This document shows positions 29,548 through 37,266 of a DNA stretch of 64,000 nt, piece by piece. Origin of the DNA: an uncultured bacterium (GTDB lineage: Bacteria > Gemmatimonadota > Gemmatimonadetes > Longimicrobiales > RSA9); NCBI GenBank assembly GCA_937889645.1, contig CALBZE010000051.1, positions 1-64,000 on the forward strand. Reading direction: 5' to 3'. Under the pieces are notes generated by a model. That model had not been told where the DNA came from, made no database searches, and was given only the letters and a program-made list of their open reading frames with translations. Numbering within the stretch: the first letter of the stretch is position 1; each line of letters starts with the position of its first letter. The position numbers and the translations under genes are program-made.

Positions 29548-29635
29548 GGGTGTTGGGTGTCGGGGCTTTCTTGGGGCTCAGGGCTCGGGGCTCAGGGCCT
29601 AGGCGTCGGGTGTCGGGTGTCGGGCGTTGGGCGTC
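29548..29635 (+). repeat. G-rich heptamer arrays (left half of repeat island)
   Basis: This stretch is built of 7-bp units: GGGTGTT-GGGTGTC (29548-29561), then GGGGCTC-AGGGCTC-GGGGCTC-AGGGC (29573-29598), then GGGTGTC-GGGTGTC-GGGCGTT-GGGCGTC (29608-29635). Each block has runs of three or more G at 3-4 base intervals, so the + strand meets the simple G-quadruplex pattern. It lies directly upstream of radA. Confidence 0.8.
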
Positions 29636-29722
29636 CGCAAGCACGTCCGACCGTCGCCGGGCTCCATGTGAGCCGCGCGGCCGGGCGCGACAATGGGTGC
29701 CTGAGCCCTTCCCCCGCCTGCC

Positions 29723-29787
29723 GAGCCCCGAGCCCCGAGCCCCGAGCCCCGCGGGCCCCCGGCCCTGAGCCCTGAGCCCCGAGCCCT
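29723..29787 (-). repeat. GAGCCCC heptamer arrays (right half of repeat island)
   Basis: Four tandem GAGCCCC copies (29723-29750) are followed by a spacer and three more units GAGCCCT-GAGCCCC-GAGCCCT (29767-29787). On the - strand the first block reads as four GGGG runs with 3-base loops. The 19 bp at 29769-29787 are the exact inverted complement of 29580-29598. The array lies between dnaB and radA in a 270-bp gap with no gene. Confidence 0.8.
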
Positions 29788-29797
29788 AGCATCCCCC

Positions 29798-31198
29798 CTA
29801 CGGCCCCTCCCGCGCCGTAAAATTCTCAAACCTCGTACTCTCCTTCCTGAAATACAGCTCCACGATCCCCGTCGGACCGTTTCGCTGCTTGGCGATGATC
29901 AGCTCGGACTTCCCCACGACGCCCTTCTCCTCGGCCTCCTGGGGCGTCATGTACCGCTCGGGGCGGTAGAGGAACATGACGAGGTCCGCGTCCTGCTCGA
30001 GGGCGCCGGACTCGCGCAGGTCCGACAGCTGCGGGCGATGGTCCGTGCGCTGCTCGGGCGCGCGCGAGAGCTGCGACAGCGCGATGATCGGTACGCCGAG
30101 CTCCTTGGCCAGCGACTTGATCCCCCGGCTGATCTGGCTGACCTCTTGCTGCCGGTTCTCCGCGTTCCCGCCGCCAGCGGCCATCAGCTGGATGTAGTCG
30201 AGGATGATGAGCCCCAGATTCGGCTGGTCGGCCTTCAGGCGCCGCGCCTTGGCCCGCATCTCCATGACGCTGAGCGACCCGGTGTCGTCGATCCAGATCG
30301 GCGCGGTGTTCAGGTGCGCGGCGGCCTGGGCGAGGCGCACGTAGTCGTCATCGGTCAGGCGCCCGCGCAGCAGACGGCCGAGGTCGACGATCCCCTCGTG
30401 GCAGAGCATCCGCTGGACGATCTGCTCCTTCGACATTTCCAGCGAGAAGATCGCGACCGGGATCTGCTTGACGATCGCCGCGTGGAGCGCCATCCCGACC
30501 ACGATCGACGTCTTCCCCATGCTCGGCCGGGCGGCCAGGATCACCAGGTCGCCGGGCTGAAAGCCGCCGGTCATCTCGTCGAGGTCGTGGAATCCGCTCG
30601 GCACGCCGGTGATCCCGCCCTGCGCGGCCTGGAGCTGCTCGATCCGCTCGAACGTCGGGTAGAGGACCTTCTTGATCCAGACGAACCCTTCGCGCTCGTG
30701 CGACTGCGCGACCTGGAAGATCCGCTGCTCGGCCTGGTCGAGCACCTGGTCGACGGTGCGGTCGCCCACCTCGTACGAGTCCCGGATGATCTGCGACGCC
30801 GCGTCGATCAGCCGTCGCAGCAGCGCCCGCTCCCGTACGATCCGCGCGTGGTACTCCAGGTTCGCCGCGGTGGGCACGGCGTCCAGCAGCTCCGCCAGGT
30901 ACGCCATCCCCCCGGCGGCCTCCAGCTCGTCGTTTTTCTTGAGCTCCTCGCTGACCGTGACCGGGTCGATGACCTGCCCCTGCTGGAACAGGCGAGCCAT
31001 CGCCCGAAAGACGCGGCGGTTCGCCTCCCGGTAGAACATCGAATCGTCGACGATCTCGATCGCCTTCGAGACCGCGTCGGGGTCGATGAGCATACCCCCC
31101 AGGACGGCGATTTCCGCCTCAGGCGCGTACGGCGGCTGGCGATCCGACACGGGCATCGTCGCCACCCCGCCCGACTCGCGGACGTCACGCCTGTTCAT
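29798..31198 (-). CDS. dnaB: Replicative DNA helicase
   Basis: DnaB (466 residues from ATG 31198) unwinds DNA at the replication fork. The N-terminal helical domain (PPYAPEAEIAVLGGMLIDP), Walker A ARPSMGKTS, Walker B LGLIILDYIQLM and the arginine-finger region ESGALEQDADLVMFLYR are clear. Start candidates are 31234, 31198 and 31156; 31198 gives the usual short leader before PPYAPEAE. No intein is present. The 292 bp upstream, up to udg, contain no gene or convincing promoter that I can see. Confidence 0.94.
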   Translation of the reverse strand: MNRRDVRESGGVATMPVSDRQPPYAPEAEIAVLGGMLIDPDAVSKAIEIVDDSMFYREANRRVFRAMARLFQQGQVIDPVTVSEELKKNDELEAAGGMAYLAELLDAVPTAANLEYHARIVRERALLRRLIDAASQIIRDSYEVGDRTVDQVLDQAEQRIFQVAQSHEREGFVWIKKVLYPTFERIEQLQAAQGGITGVPSGFHDLDEMTGGFQPGDLVILAARPSMGKTSIVVGMALHAAIVKQIPVAIFSLEMSKEQIVQRMLCHEGIVDLGRLLRGRLTDDDYVRLAQAAAHLNTAPIWIDDTGSLSVMEMRAKARRLKADQPNLGLIILDYIQLMAAGGGNAENRQQEVSQISRGIKSLAKELGVPIIALSQLSRAPEQRTDHRPQLSDLRESGALEQDADLVMFLYRPERYMTPQEAEEKGVVGKSELIIAKQRNGPTGIVELYFRKESTRFENFTAREGP

Positions 31199-31490
31199 CG
31201 ACTGCTCGACTCCATTGTGATCGTGGATTTTCATGGAACGCGCGCGTTGCCCGCCCCGCCATCGACCCACCACGCGTCGCCGCGCGGGCCGCTCGATGTG
31301 GGAAGGGCGCGCGCTAGTCGGTTTTCCGCAGACGGTGTGCGCCCGGTGACGGGCGGCACGCAGGGATGCCGGGCGCGCCCCGGACGCCGTTGCGCGCGGC
31401 GCACGCCCGGCGGCGGACGACGTGAGAGGGGGCCGCCCGCCGGTTCGGTGGAAGGTGCGCCCTCGCCACCACCCCGTCAACCCCGGCACT

Positions 31491-32354
31491 CTACCGCGTT
31501 GCGCCGTCGAGGACTTCGCGCATGAACTGCAGGTCCTGCCACGCAGCGCGCGTCCGGTCCGGGCTGCGCAGCAGGTAGGCGGGGTGGTACGTGGCGACGA
31601 CGGGAATGCCCATGTACTCGTGGACGCGGCCGCGGAGCCTGCCAATGCTCGCGTCGCTCCCCGTCAACGTCTGCGCGGCGAATTTCCCGACCGCCAGGAG
31701 CACGCGCGGCTCGATCAGCTCGAGCTGACGGTGCAGGTAGCCCGTGCACGCCTCCATCTCGTCGCGTTGGGGATCGCGGTTCTGGGGCGGTCGGCACTTG
31801 AGGACGTTGCAGATGTAGACGGATTCGCGCGGAAAACCGACGCTGAGCAGCAGCAGGTCGAGGAGCTTGCCGGCCGGCCCTACGAACGGCCGGCCGGTCC
31901 GGTCCTCTTCGAAGCCCGGCGCCTCCCCGACGACGACGAGCTCCGCATTCGGGTTCCCCTCGCCGAAGACGACCGAGCTGCGCCCAGCGTGCAGGCGGCA
32001 CCGTGTGCACCCGGCCGCTTCCGCGGCAAGGACGCGCAGCCCTTCGGCGGCGGGCCCGGCGCCACGGATCGGACCGGGCGGAGCGTCAGCGGTCGGCACG
32101 ACGTTCGAGCCGCCGGCGGGCGCCGGCTCGGCGCCGGCGGCGGATCCCGCGGCGCCCGCGGCCCCGGCGGATGCCGCAACGCCCCCGCGCTCGGGCGCCG
32201 CCTCCGCCGCGGGGCGCCGCAGCCCTCCCGCCGCGATCGACCGCAGCGCAGCGATCACCTCCGCGCCGGTCATCCCGTCGAAGTAGAACTCCCGCTCCCC
32301 GAGGTCGCGGCGCTGTCGGAGATACCTTCTCAGTAGGTCGAGATCCACGCTCAC
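31491..32354 (-). CDS. Uracil-DNA glycosylase, family 4 (iron-sulfur type)
   Basis: The 287-residue protein removes uracil from DNA. The catalytic domain (from about residue 110) has CTRCRLHAGRSSVVFGEG, VVGEAPGFEEDRTGRPFVGP, CNVLKCRPPQNRDP and VVATYHPAYLLR, with four Cys positioned to hold the [4Fe-4S] cluster. About 110 residues precede it: a basic helix (LLRRYLRQRRDLGEREFYFD) and an Ala/Gly/Pro-rich linker. The GTG start overlaps the coaBC stop codon (GTGA). Confidence 0.92.
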   Translation of the reverse strand: MSVDLDLLRRYLRQRRDLGEREFYFDGMTGAEVIAALRSIAAGGLRRPAAEAAPERGGVAASAGAAGAAGSAAGAEPAPAGGSNVVPTADAPPGPIRGAGPAAEGLRVLAAEAAGCTRCRLHAGRSSVVFGEGNPNAELVVVGEAPGFEEDRTGRPFVGPAGKLLDLLLLSVGFPRESVYICNVLKCRPPQNRDPQRDEMEACTGYLHRQLELIEPRVLLAVGKFAAQTLTGSDASIGRLRGRVHEYMGIPVVATYHPAYLLRSPDRTRAAWQDLQFMREVLDGATR

Positions 32355-33583
32355 GGCCGGCGTTCCAGGAGGGGGGCGACGCGGTCGAGGATCGCCTCGG
32401 CGACGTCGTCCTTCGTCATGAGCGGGAGCGCCTCCTCGCCGCCCCGGGCGTCGATCAGCACGACCTGATTCGTCTCGACCTCGAACCCGGCGCCGGGAGC
32501 GCCGGCCTCGTTCAGCACGACGAGGTCGAGCGCCTTCGACTCCAGCTTCCGGCGCGCGTGCGCCCGGGCATTTTCGGTCTCGAGCGCGAACCCGACGACG
32601 ACCAACCCCGCGGGCCGGGCGTCCCGCGACCCGCGCAGCACATCGGGCGCGGGCTCCAGCTCGATCGCGTCCGGCGCGTGCTCTTTCTTGATCTTCTCGC
32701 CGGCCGGCCGCGACGGCCGGAAGTCGGCGACCGCCGCGGACATGATCAGCGCATCGGCGTCGGGCAGCGCCTCCCGAACCGCGGCGAGCATCTCCTCCGC
32801 CGTCTCGATGCGACGGAGCGTCGGCCCCGCCGGGGCCGGCACGCTCGTCGGCCCGGCGATCAGGACCACGTCCGCCCCGCGCCGCCATGCGGCCTGCGCC
32901 AGCGCGAACCCCATCCGACCCGACGACCGATTCGTGAGTACCCGCACCGGATCCACGGCCTCCCTCGTCGGCCCGGCCGTGACCACCACGGTCCGGCCAC
33001 GGAACGGCGTGTCACCCTCCAGCGCCCGGCCGATGTGCTCCACGATGGTGGATGGCTCCTCCATCCGGCCGGGGCCTTCCCCTTCCCCGAACGCGAGCGG
33101 CCCCGTCGCCGGGCCGACGATCTCGTAGCCGATCGCCTCTCGCAAGTGCCGAACGTTCGCCTGGGTCTGGGGGTGCGACCACATCCGATCGTTCATCGCC
33201 GGGCACAGCAGCACCGGCGCACGGGTCGCCAGGAGGATGGCGGTCAGGAGGTCGTCCGAGCGGCCGCCGGCGGCCCGGGCAAGGAAGTCGGCGGTGGCCG
33301 GCGCGATGCACACGACATCCGCCTCACGCGCCAGGCGGATGTGATCCAGCGCGTGCCCCGGCGCGAGTATGTCGTCACGGACGGGACGCCCGGTCAACGC
33401 TTCGAACGTGACCGGGCCGATGAACGCATGGGCGGAGCGCGTGAGCACCACGTCGACCGTCGCGCCGAGTTGCGTCAGGTCCCGGGCGATCTGCGCCGCC
33501 TTGTACGCAGCGATCCCGCCCGTGACCCCGAGCACGACCCGGCGCCCCTTCCACGGCCGCCGCGGCGTCAGCCCTCCGCCCAT
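32351..33583 (-). CDS. coaBC: Bifunctional phosphopantothenoylcysteine decarboxylase / phosphopantothenate-cysteine ligase
   Basis: CoaBC (410 residues) makes 4'-phosphopantetheine for coenzyme A. The N-terminal FMN-dependent CoaC domain shows VTGGIAAYKAAQIARDL, ALDHIRLAREADVVCIAPATAD (with the catalytic His) and CPAMNDRMW. The CoaB domain shows TAGPTREAVDPVRVLTNRSS and SAAVADFRP with KIKK. It follows rpoZ by 6 bp in the classical gmk-rpoZ-coaBC order. Confidence 0.96.
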   Translation of the reverse strand: MGGGLTPRRPWKGRRVVLGVTGGIAAYKAAQIARDLTQLGATVDVVLTRSAHAFIGPVTFEALTGRPVRDDILAPGHALDHIRLAREADVVCIAPATADFLARAAGGRSDDLLTAILLATRAPVLLCPAMNDRMWSHPQTQANVRHLREAIGYEIVGPATGPLAFGEGEGPGRMEEPSTIVEHIGRALEGDTPFRGRTVVVTAGPTREAVDPVRVLTNRSSGRMGFALAQAAWRRGADVVLIAGPTSVPAPAGPTLRRIETAEEMLAAVREALPDADALIMSAAVADFRPSRPAGEKIKKEHAPDAIELEPAPDVLRGSRDARPAGLVVVGFALETENARAHARRKLESKALDLVVLNEAGAPGAGFEVETNQVVLIDARGGEEALPLMTKDDVAEAILDRVAPLLERRP

Positions 33584-33589
33584 GGCCTG

Positions 33590-33805
33590 TCAGACGGCCG
33601 TCTTGCGACGCTTGATCAGCCGGAATTCGATGTTCCCGGCGACCAGCGCTTCGGCCGCACGGGTCGTCAGCTTCTTCTCGAGCCCTTCCGGTACCGCCTC
33701 CGAGGGGAGCGCATTCAGCTCGCGCGCGTACCGGGCGGCCACGAGCACGCCCAGGTACTTGCTCCCGGCATGCTTCGCGACTTCACTTGGCGTGAAGACC
33801 TGCAT
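33590..33805 (-). CDS. rpoZ: RNA polymerase omega subunit
   Basis: This 71-residue protein is the omega subunit, which aids RNA polymerase assembly. It is recognised by KYLGVLVAARYARELN, the KLTTRAAEALVAGNIEF helix and its position between gmk and coaBC. Its stop and start are abutted (the gmk stop codon ends at 33806). Confidence 0.92.
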   Translation of the reverse strand: MQVFTPSEVAKHAGSKYLGVLVAARYARELNALPSEAVPEGLEKKLTTRAAEALVAGNIEFRLIKRRKTAV

Positions 33806-34456
33806 CTAGTCCCTCCTATCGAGGATTCGTCCGAGCTCGGTGTCCAGACGCATGAGCTCAAGCTCCAGATCGACCATGCGCGAACGGCGGTGCCGCTCTG
33901 CGGTGACGACCGCCTCGAGCGCGCCGACCGCACGCTCGAAGTCGTCGTTCACCACAACATAATCGAATCCGGCCGCTAGCGGCAGTTCCCTTCGCGCCCC
34001 GGCGAGCCGCCGCTCGACCTCCTCGCGCGCCTCGCTCCCTCGCTTGGCCAGGCGCCGCTCCAGCTCGCTCGCCGATGGCGGCAGGATGAATACGAGCACC
34101 GCGTCCGGGAACTGCTCACGCACCTGCCGTGCGCCCTGGACGTCGATGTCCAGTACCACGACCAGCCCTTGATCCAATCCCCGGGTTACGCCCTCGCGCG
34201 GCGTGCCGTACCGCCGACCGTGCACCGTCGCCCACTCGAGGAGCTCGCCCGTCTCGATCATCCGGTCGAAGCCGGCGTCGTCGACGAAGAAGTAGTCCTT
34301 CCCGTCGACCTCGTAATCACGCCGCGGGCGCGTCGTGGCCGAGATCGAGAACACCACGTCCCGACGCCGCTCGACGAGCGCCCGCGCCAGACTCGTCTTG
34401 CCGGCGCCGCTCGGCGCCGCGATCACCAGTGGAAATGGCCGCCCCAGCACCGTCAC
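33806..34456 (-). CDS. gmk: Guanylate kinase
   Basis: Gmk (216 residues) phosphorylates GMP to GDP. P-loop APSGAGKTSLAR, the GMP-binding SISATTRPRRDYEVDGKDYF, GRRYGTPRE, and VLDIDVQGARQVR are diagnostic. The GTG at 34456 overlaps the yicC stop codon (GTGA); a GTG two codons later is possible. The gmk-rpoZ pair downstream of yicC is a widely conserved arrangement. Confidence 0.95.
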   Translation of the reverse strand: MTVLGRPFPLVIAAPSGAGKTSLARALVERRRDVVFSISATTRPRRDYEVDGKDYFFVDDAGFDRMIETGELLEWATVHGRRYGTPREGVTRGLDQGLVVVLDIDVQGARQVREQFPDAVLVFILPPSASELERRLAKRGSEAREEVERRLAGARRELPLAAGFDYVVVNDDFERAVGALEAVVTAERHRRSRMVDLELELMRLDTELGRILDRRD

Positions 34457-35337
34457 TCCACGTTCTCGATCTGCTCGCGCAGCCGATCGATTTCGTTCTT
34501 GATCGAGATCACCCGGTGCTGGATCGTCACGTCGTTCGCCTTCGCGCCGATCGTGTTCGCCTCGCGCAGCATCTCCTGGCTCACGAACCGGAGCCGCCTG
34601 CCGACCGGCTCCGCGGCGTCCAGGGCGAGTGTCTCGCGGAAGAGCGCGATGTGCGAACGCAACCGCACGAGTTCCTCGCTGATGTCCCACTTTTCGGCCA
34701 GGTAAGCGATCTCGCGGGCGAGTCTCTCCTCGTCGACCGCTACGCCCGCCGCCAGCTCGGCGATCGCCGCGCGCAGGCGGTCCCGCTCTTCGACCAACCG
34801 CACCGGCGCACGCTCGGCCACGACCTCGAGCGCGGCCTCGATCGCCTCCAGCCGCCCGTTGAGGTCCGCCTCGAGCCGTCGCCCCTCTTCCTCCCGCAGG
34901 GCGACGACGCCCCGGGCCGCCTCTTCCGTCGCCTCGCGCACCGCCTCGAGATCGATCTCCGGGCCGTCGTCGTCGTTCCGGATGATGATGTCGTGGTACC
35001 GGCTCAGCATCGCCACGTCGACGTCGCCCGGCAGCCCGAATCGCTCCTTCAGCATCCCGAGCACGCCGATGTACTCGCGGACCCGCTCCTCGTCGAGCCG
35101 AAGCGTCGTGCCCGCGGCGACCTCGACCGGCTCCACCCTCAACGCGTAATGAACCTGCCCCCGCTGGACGTACGGGCGCAGCCATTCCCGGATCTGCGGC
35201 TCCGCCATCTCGAGAGACGGCGGGAGCCGGAAACTGACGCGGAATGTGTCGTGGTTGACGGTCTTGATCTCGACCCGAACGCGGCCGGCGGCCGTGTCGC
35301 GCTCCGCCGTGCCGAAACCGGTCATACTTCGAATCAT
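34453..35337 (-). CDS. yicC: YicC-family endoribonuclease
   Basis: The 294-residue protein begins MIRSMTGFGTAE, the exact family N-terminus, and ends with the conserved block RRLRFVSQEMLREANTIGAK and NEIDRLREQIENVE. YicC of E. coli has been described as an endoribonuclease. The ATG at 35337 has GGAGG 5-6 bp upstream. It heads the yicC-gmk-rpoZ-coaBC-udg operon under a clear promoter. Confidence 0.93.
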   Translation of the reverse strand: MIRSMTGFGTAERDTAAGRVRVEIKTVNHDTFRVSFRLPPSLEMAEPQIREWLRPYVQRGQVHYALRVEPVEVAAGTTLRLDEERVREYIGVLGMLKERFGLPGDVDVAMLSRYHDIIIRNDDDGPEIDLEAVREATEEAARGVVALREEEGRRLEADLNGRLEAIEAALEVVAERAPVRLVEERDRLRAAIAELAAGVAVDEERLAREIAYLAEKWDISEELVRLRSHIALFRETLALDAAEPVGRRLRFVSQEMLREANTIGAKANDVTIQHRVISIKNEIDRLREQIENVE

Positions 35338-35359
35338 CGTCCCTCCGCTGAGCCGGCGT

Positions 35360-35388
35360 AAGCTACCGCCGCCATCGGCATCGGTCAA
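35360..35388 (-). promoter_or_regulatory. Predicted promoter of yicC-gmk-rpoZ-coaBC-udg
   Basis: On the - strand, TTGACC (35383-35388), exactly 17 bp and TAGCTT (35360-35365) are found. Transcription would start about 16 nt before the ATG of yicC, so the leader is very short. Confidence 0.6.
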
Positions 35389-35409
35389 CGCGACCGAGGC
35401 CGCGCCGGG

Positions 35410-37266
35410 TCAGTTCCTGAACTCCCATTTCACGCCGTAATACAGGCGTTGCCGGAAGAACGCCCGATCGGGGAAGTCCTGGACGTCGGGCCGCAGGAAC
35501 AGATTCTCCCATAGGAGGAATGCCCTCACGGTCAGCACGCGGATCTGCAAGTAGAAGTCGAAGACCGTGTTCCCGGGCACGACCTCCGTCTGCGCCGCGC
35601 CCGTCGGCACGGCCATGGCCCCCCTGTGACGCGCCTCGAGGCGCGCGAACAGGTCGAGGTTGCCGCTCGGGAGCGGGGAGTGCGAGTAGACCAGGCCGGC
35701 CCGCCACGCCTCGCCGGGCGTATAGATCCAGTGCGACGCATCCGTCCAGCGCGCGTACCAGCCCTCGAGGGAGAGGGGCTCCCAGAAGAGCGGGATCCGT
35801 GCCGTCGCCTCCCACCCGGTCGCTTCCCCGCCCGGGAAGAGGCCGAATCCGCGGTCGAACGGGAGGCCGTACGACGCCAGCGAGTCCGCCGACACCGCGA
35901 CGAAGGCTCCGCCGAGGTGCAGGCCGCCCCGCTGGAAGTCGCCGCCTACCCGGACCGAACTCTGCTCGGTCAGGACGGGCCGGTCCGCGACGTCGAAGAG
36001 GAACGGCACGCCGCGCCGCCCTCCCGAGTACTCGGCGAACGGGCGAAGCCCATGGAACGGGCCGAGCTCGGCCCGCGCGCTGTACGCGGCCGCGCCACCC
36101 GCCGCCCGCCAGTCGGACCAGGTGAACGCCCCGCTCACCTCGAACGGGCCGACCGGCCTCGCGCCGCCCGCCACCTCGGTCTCGATGACGGGGAGCGCCG
36201 TGTGACTCCGCAGCCGCACCGAGGCCTGGCTCCACAGGCGCTCCGTCTCGAACGCCGCACGGACGCCCGCCTGTACCGACGACATCGCGACCCGCTCACC
36301 CGCGTCGGCGTCGTCGACGACGCGGCCGCTCGCGCCCGGCGACTCGTCGATCGACGACGTCCCGAAGAACATCTCGGTGGAAAGGCCTTCGAGCGGCGCG
36401 CCCCGGGCGCGCAGCACCCAGTCCTGCCGCGAGCCGTCCACCACCGATCCGTCCTCGAGCTGACGCCCGAAGCTCGCCCTTCGCAGCTCCAGCTGCAGCG
36501 CCGTGCTCCCCACGACCCGTCCCCACTTGAGCCAGGTCGCGAAGGTGTTCGCCGGCTCCGCGCGCTGGAGCCCGTCCGAGTCGACCCGGTCGATCCCAAC
36601 CGAGAACGGCCCGCCCAAAACCCAGGGCGTCTGGAACGCGCCCCGGAGCATCTTCGCGTTGTCCGGCTCCCCGATCCCGGCCTCGACGACGGAGTACGGC
36701 TCCGGTTCCGTCGGCGCGATCGTTTCCAGCTCGATCCGCACGCGCCCGGCCCGCCGCTCGACACGGACCCGCTCGAGAGCCACCAGCTCCATGCGGGCGA
36801 GGTCGAACGTGCCCGCATCGAGGGGATCGAGGACGAATCCGTCGAGGACGATCTCGAGCCGGGCGCCGCCCATCCCCCACGCCGAGACGGCCTCCGGGCT
36901 CGCGTCCATGCCGAAGCGCAGCGGCTGGACGCCGGGAATGCGCTCGAGCAGATCGGTCAGCGTCGTCGCGCCGGCGGCGTGCAGTGCGGCGCGATCCCAC
37001 TCCCATACGCCGGCACGCCACGAGGGGGCCGCGCCGCGCGGGAATCGTTGCACGACGTCGACCGGCCGGAGCGTGTCGGCCACGGCGGCCGTGTCTCCCG
37101 CCACACCGAGCGAGTCCGGCGCGGCCGCCGCCGTGTCCACGGCCACGGTGTCCGGCGGCGTAGCCGGCACCTGGGCGAGCGCCGCGCCGGCCCACGTCAC
37201 CGCCGCGACCGATCCGAGGAGGATGCTCCAGACCCGGCACCGGGCCACGCCCCCGCGTTCCGACAT
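35410..37266 (-). CDS. Exported outer-membrane protein with TonB-receptor-like plug domain
   Basis: The 618-residue protein has a signal peptide (ILLGSVAAVTWAGAALAQ), an Ala/Asp/Thr linker and a plug-like region (about 90-170: TTLTDLLERIPGVQPLRFG, RLEIVLDGFVLDPLD, LVALERVRVERR). A long beta-rich part follows, ending in aromatic-rich RQRLYYGVKWEFRN. This resembles a TonB-dependent receptor but is shorter than usual (700 or more) and I see no N-terminal TonB box. Its ATG overlaps the pepA stop codon as TGATG. The substrate is unknown. Confidence 0.8.
   Translation of the reverse strand: MSERGGVARCRVWSILLGSVAAVTWAGAALAQVPATPPDTVAVDTAAAAPDSLGVAGDTAAVADTLRPVDVVQRFPRGAAPSWRAGVWEWDRAALHAAGATTLTDLLERIPGVQPLRFGMDASPEAVSAWGMGGARLEIVLDGFVLDPLDAGTFDLARMELVALERVRVERRAGRVRIELETIAPTEPEPYSVVEAGIGEPDNAKMLRGAFQTPWVLGGPFSVGIDRVDSDGLQRAEPANTFATWLKWGRVVGSTALQLELRRASFGRQLEDGSVVDGSRQDWVLRARGAPLEGLSTEMFFGTSSIDESPGASGRVVDDADAGERVAMSSVQAGVRAAFETERLWSQASVRLRSHTALPVIETEVAGGARPVGPFEVSGAFTWSDWRAAGGAAAYSARAELGPFHGLRPFAEYSGGRRGVPFLFDVADRPVLTEQSSVRVGGDFQRGGLHLGGAFVAVSADSLASYGLPFDRGFGLFPGGEATGWEATARIPLFWEPLSLEGWYARWTDASHWIYTPGEAWRAGLVYSHSPLPSGNLDLFARLEARHRGAMAVPTGAAQTEVVPGNTVFDFYLQIRVLTVRAFLLWENLFLRPDVQDFPDRAFFRQRLYYGVKWEFRN

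Noticed and set aside
29723..29787. Possible CRISPR-like array
   Set aside because: The units are only 7 bp, tandem and without unique spacers, and no cas gene is near. It is a short-period repeat, not CRISPR.
31199..31490. A gene or promoter in the 292-bp gap between udg and dnaB
   Set aside because: Only Arg/Gly-rich shadow frames are present. A TTGACG near the udg stop codon has no acceptable -10 at 16-19 bp.
34129..35361. A 410-residue + strand frame opposite yicC and gmk
   Set aside because: It is antisense to two well-conserved genes, with no motif and no ribosome binding site.
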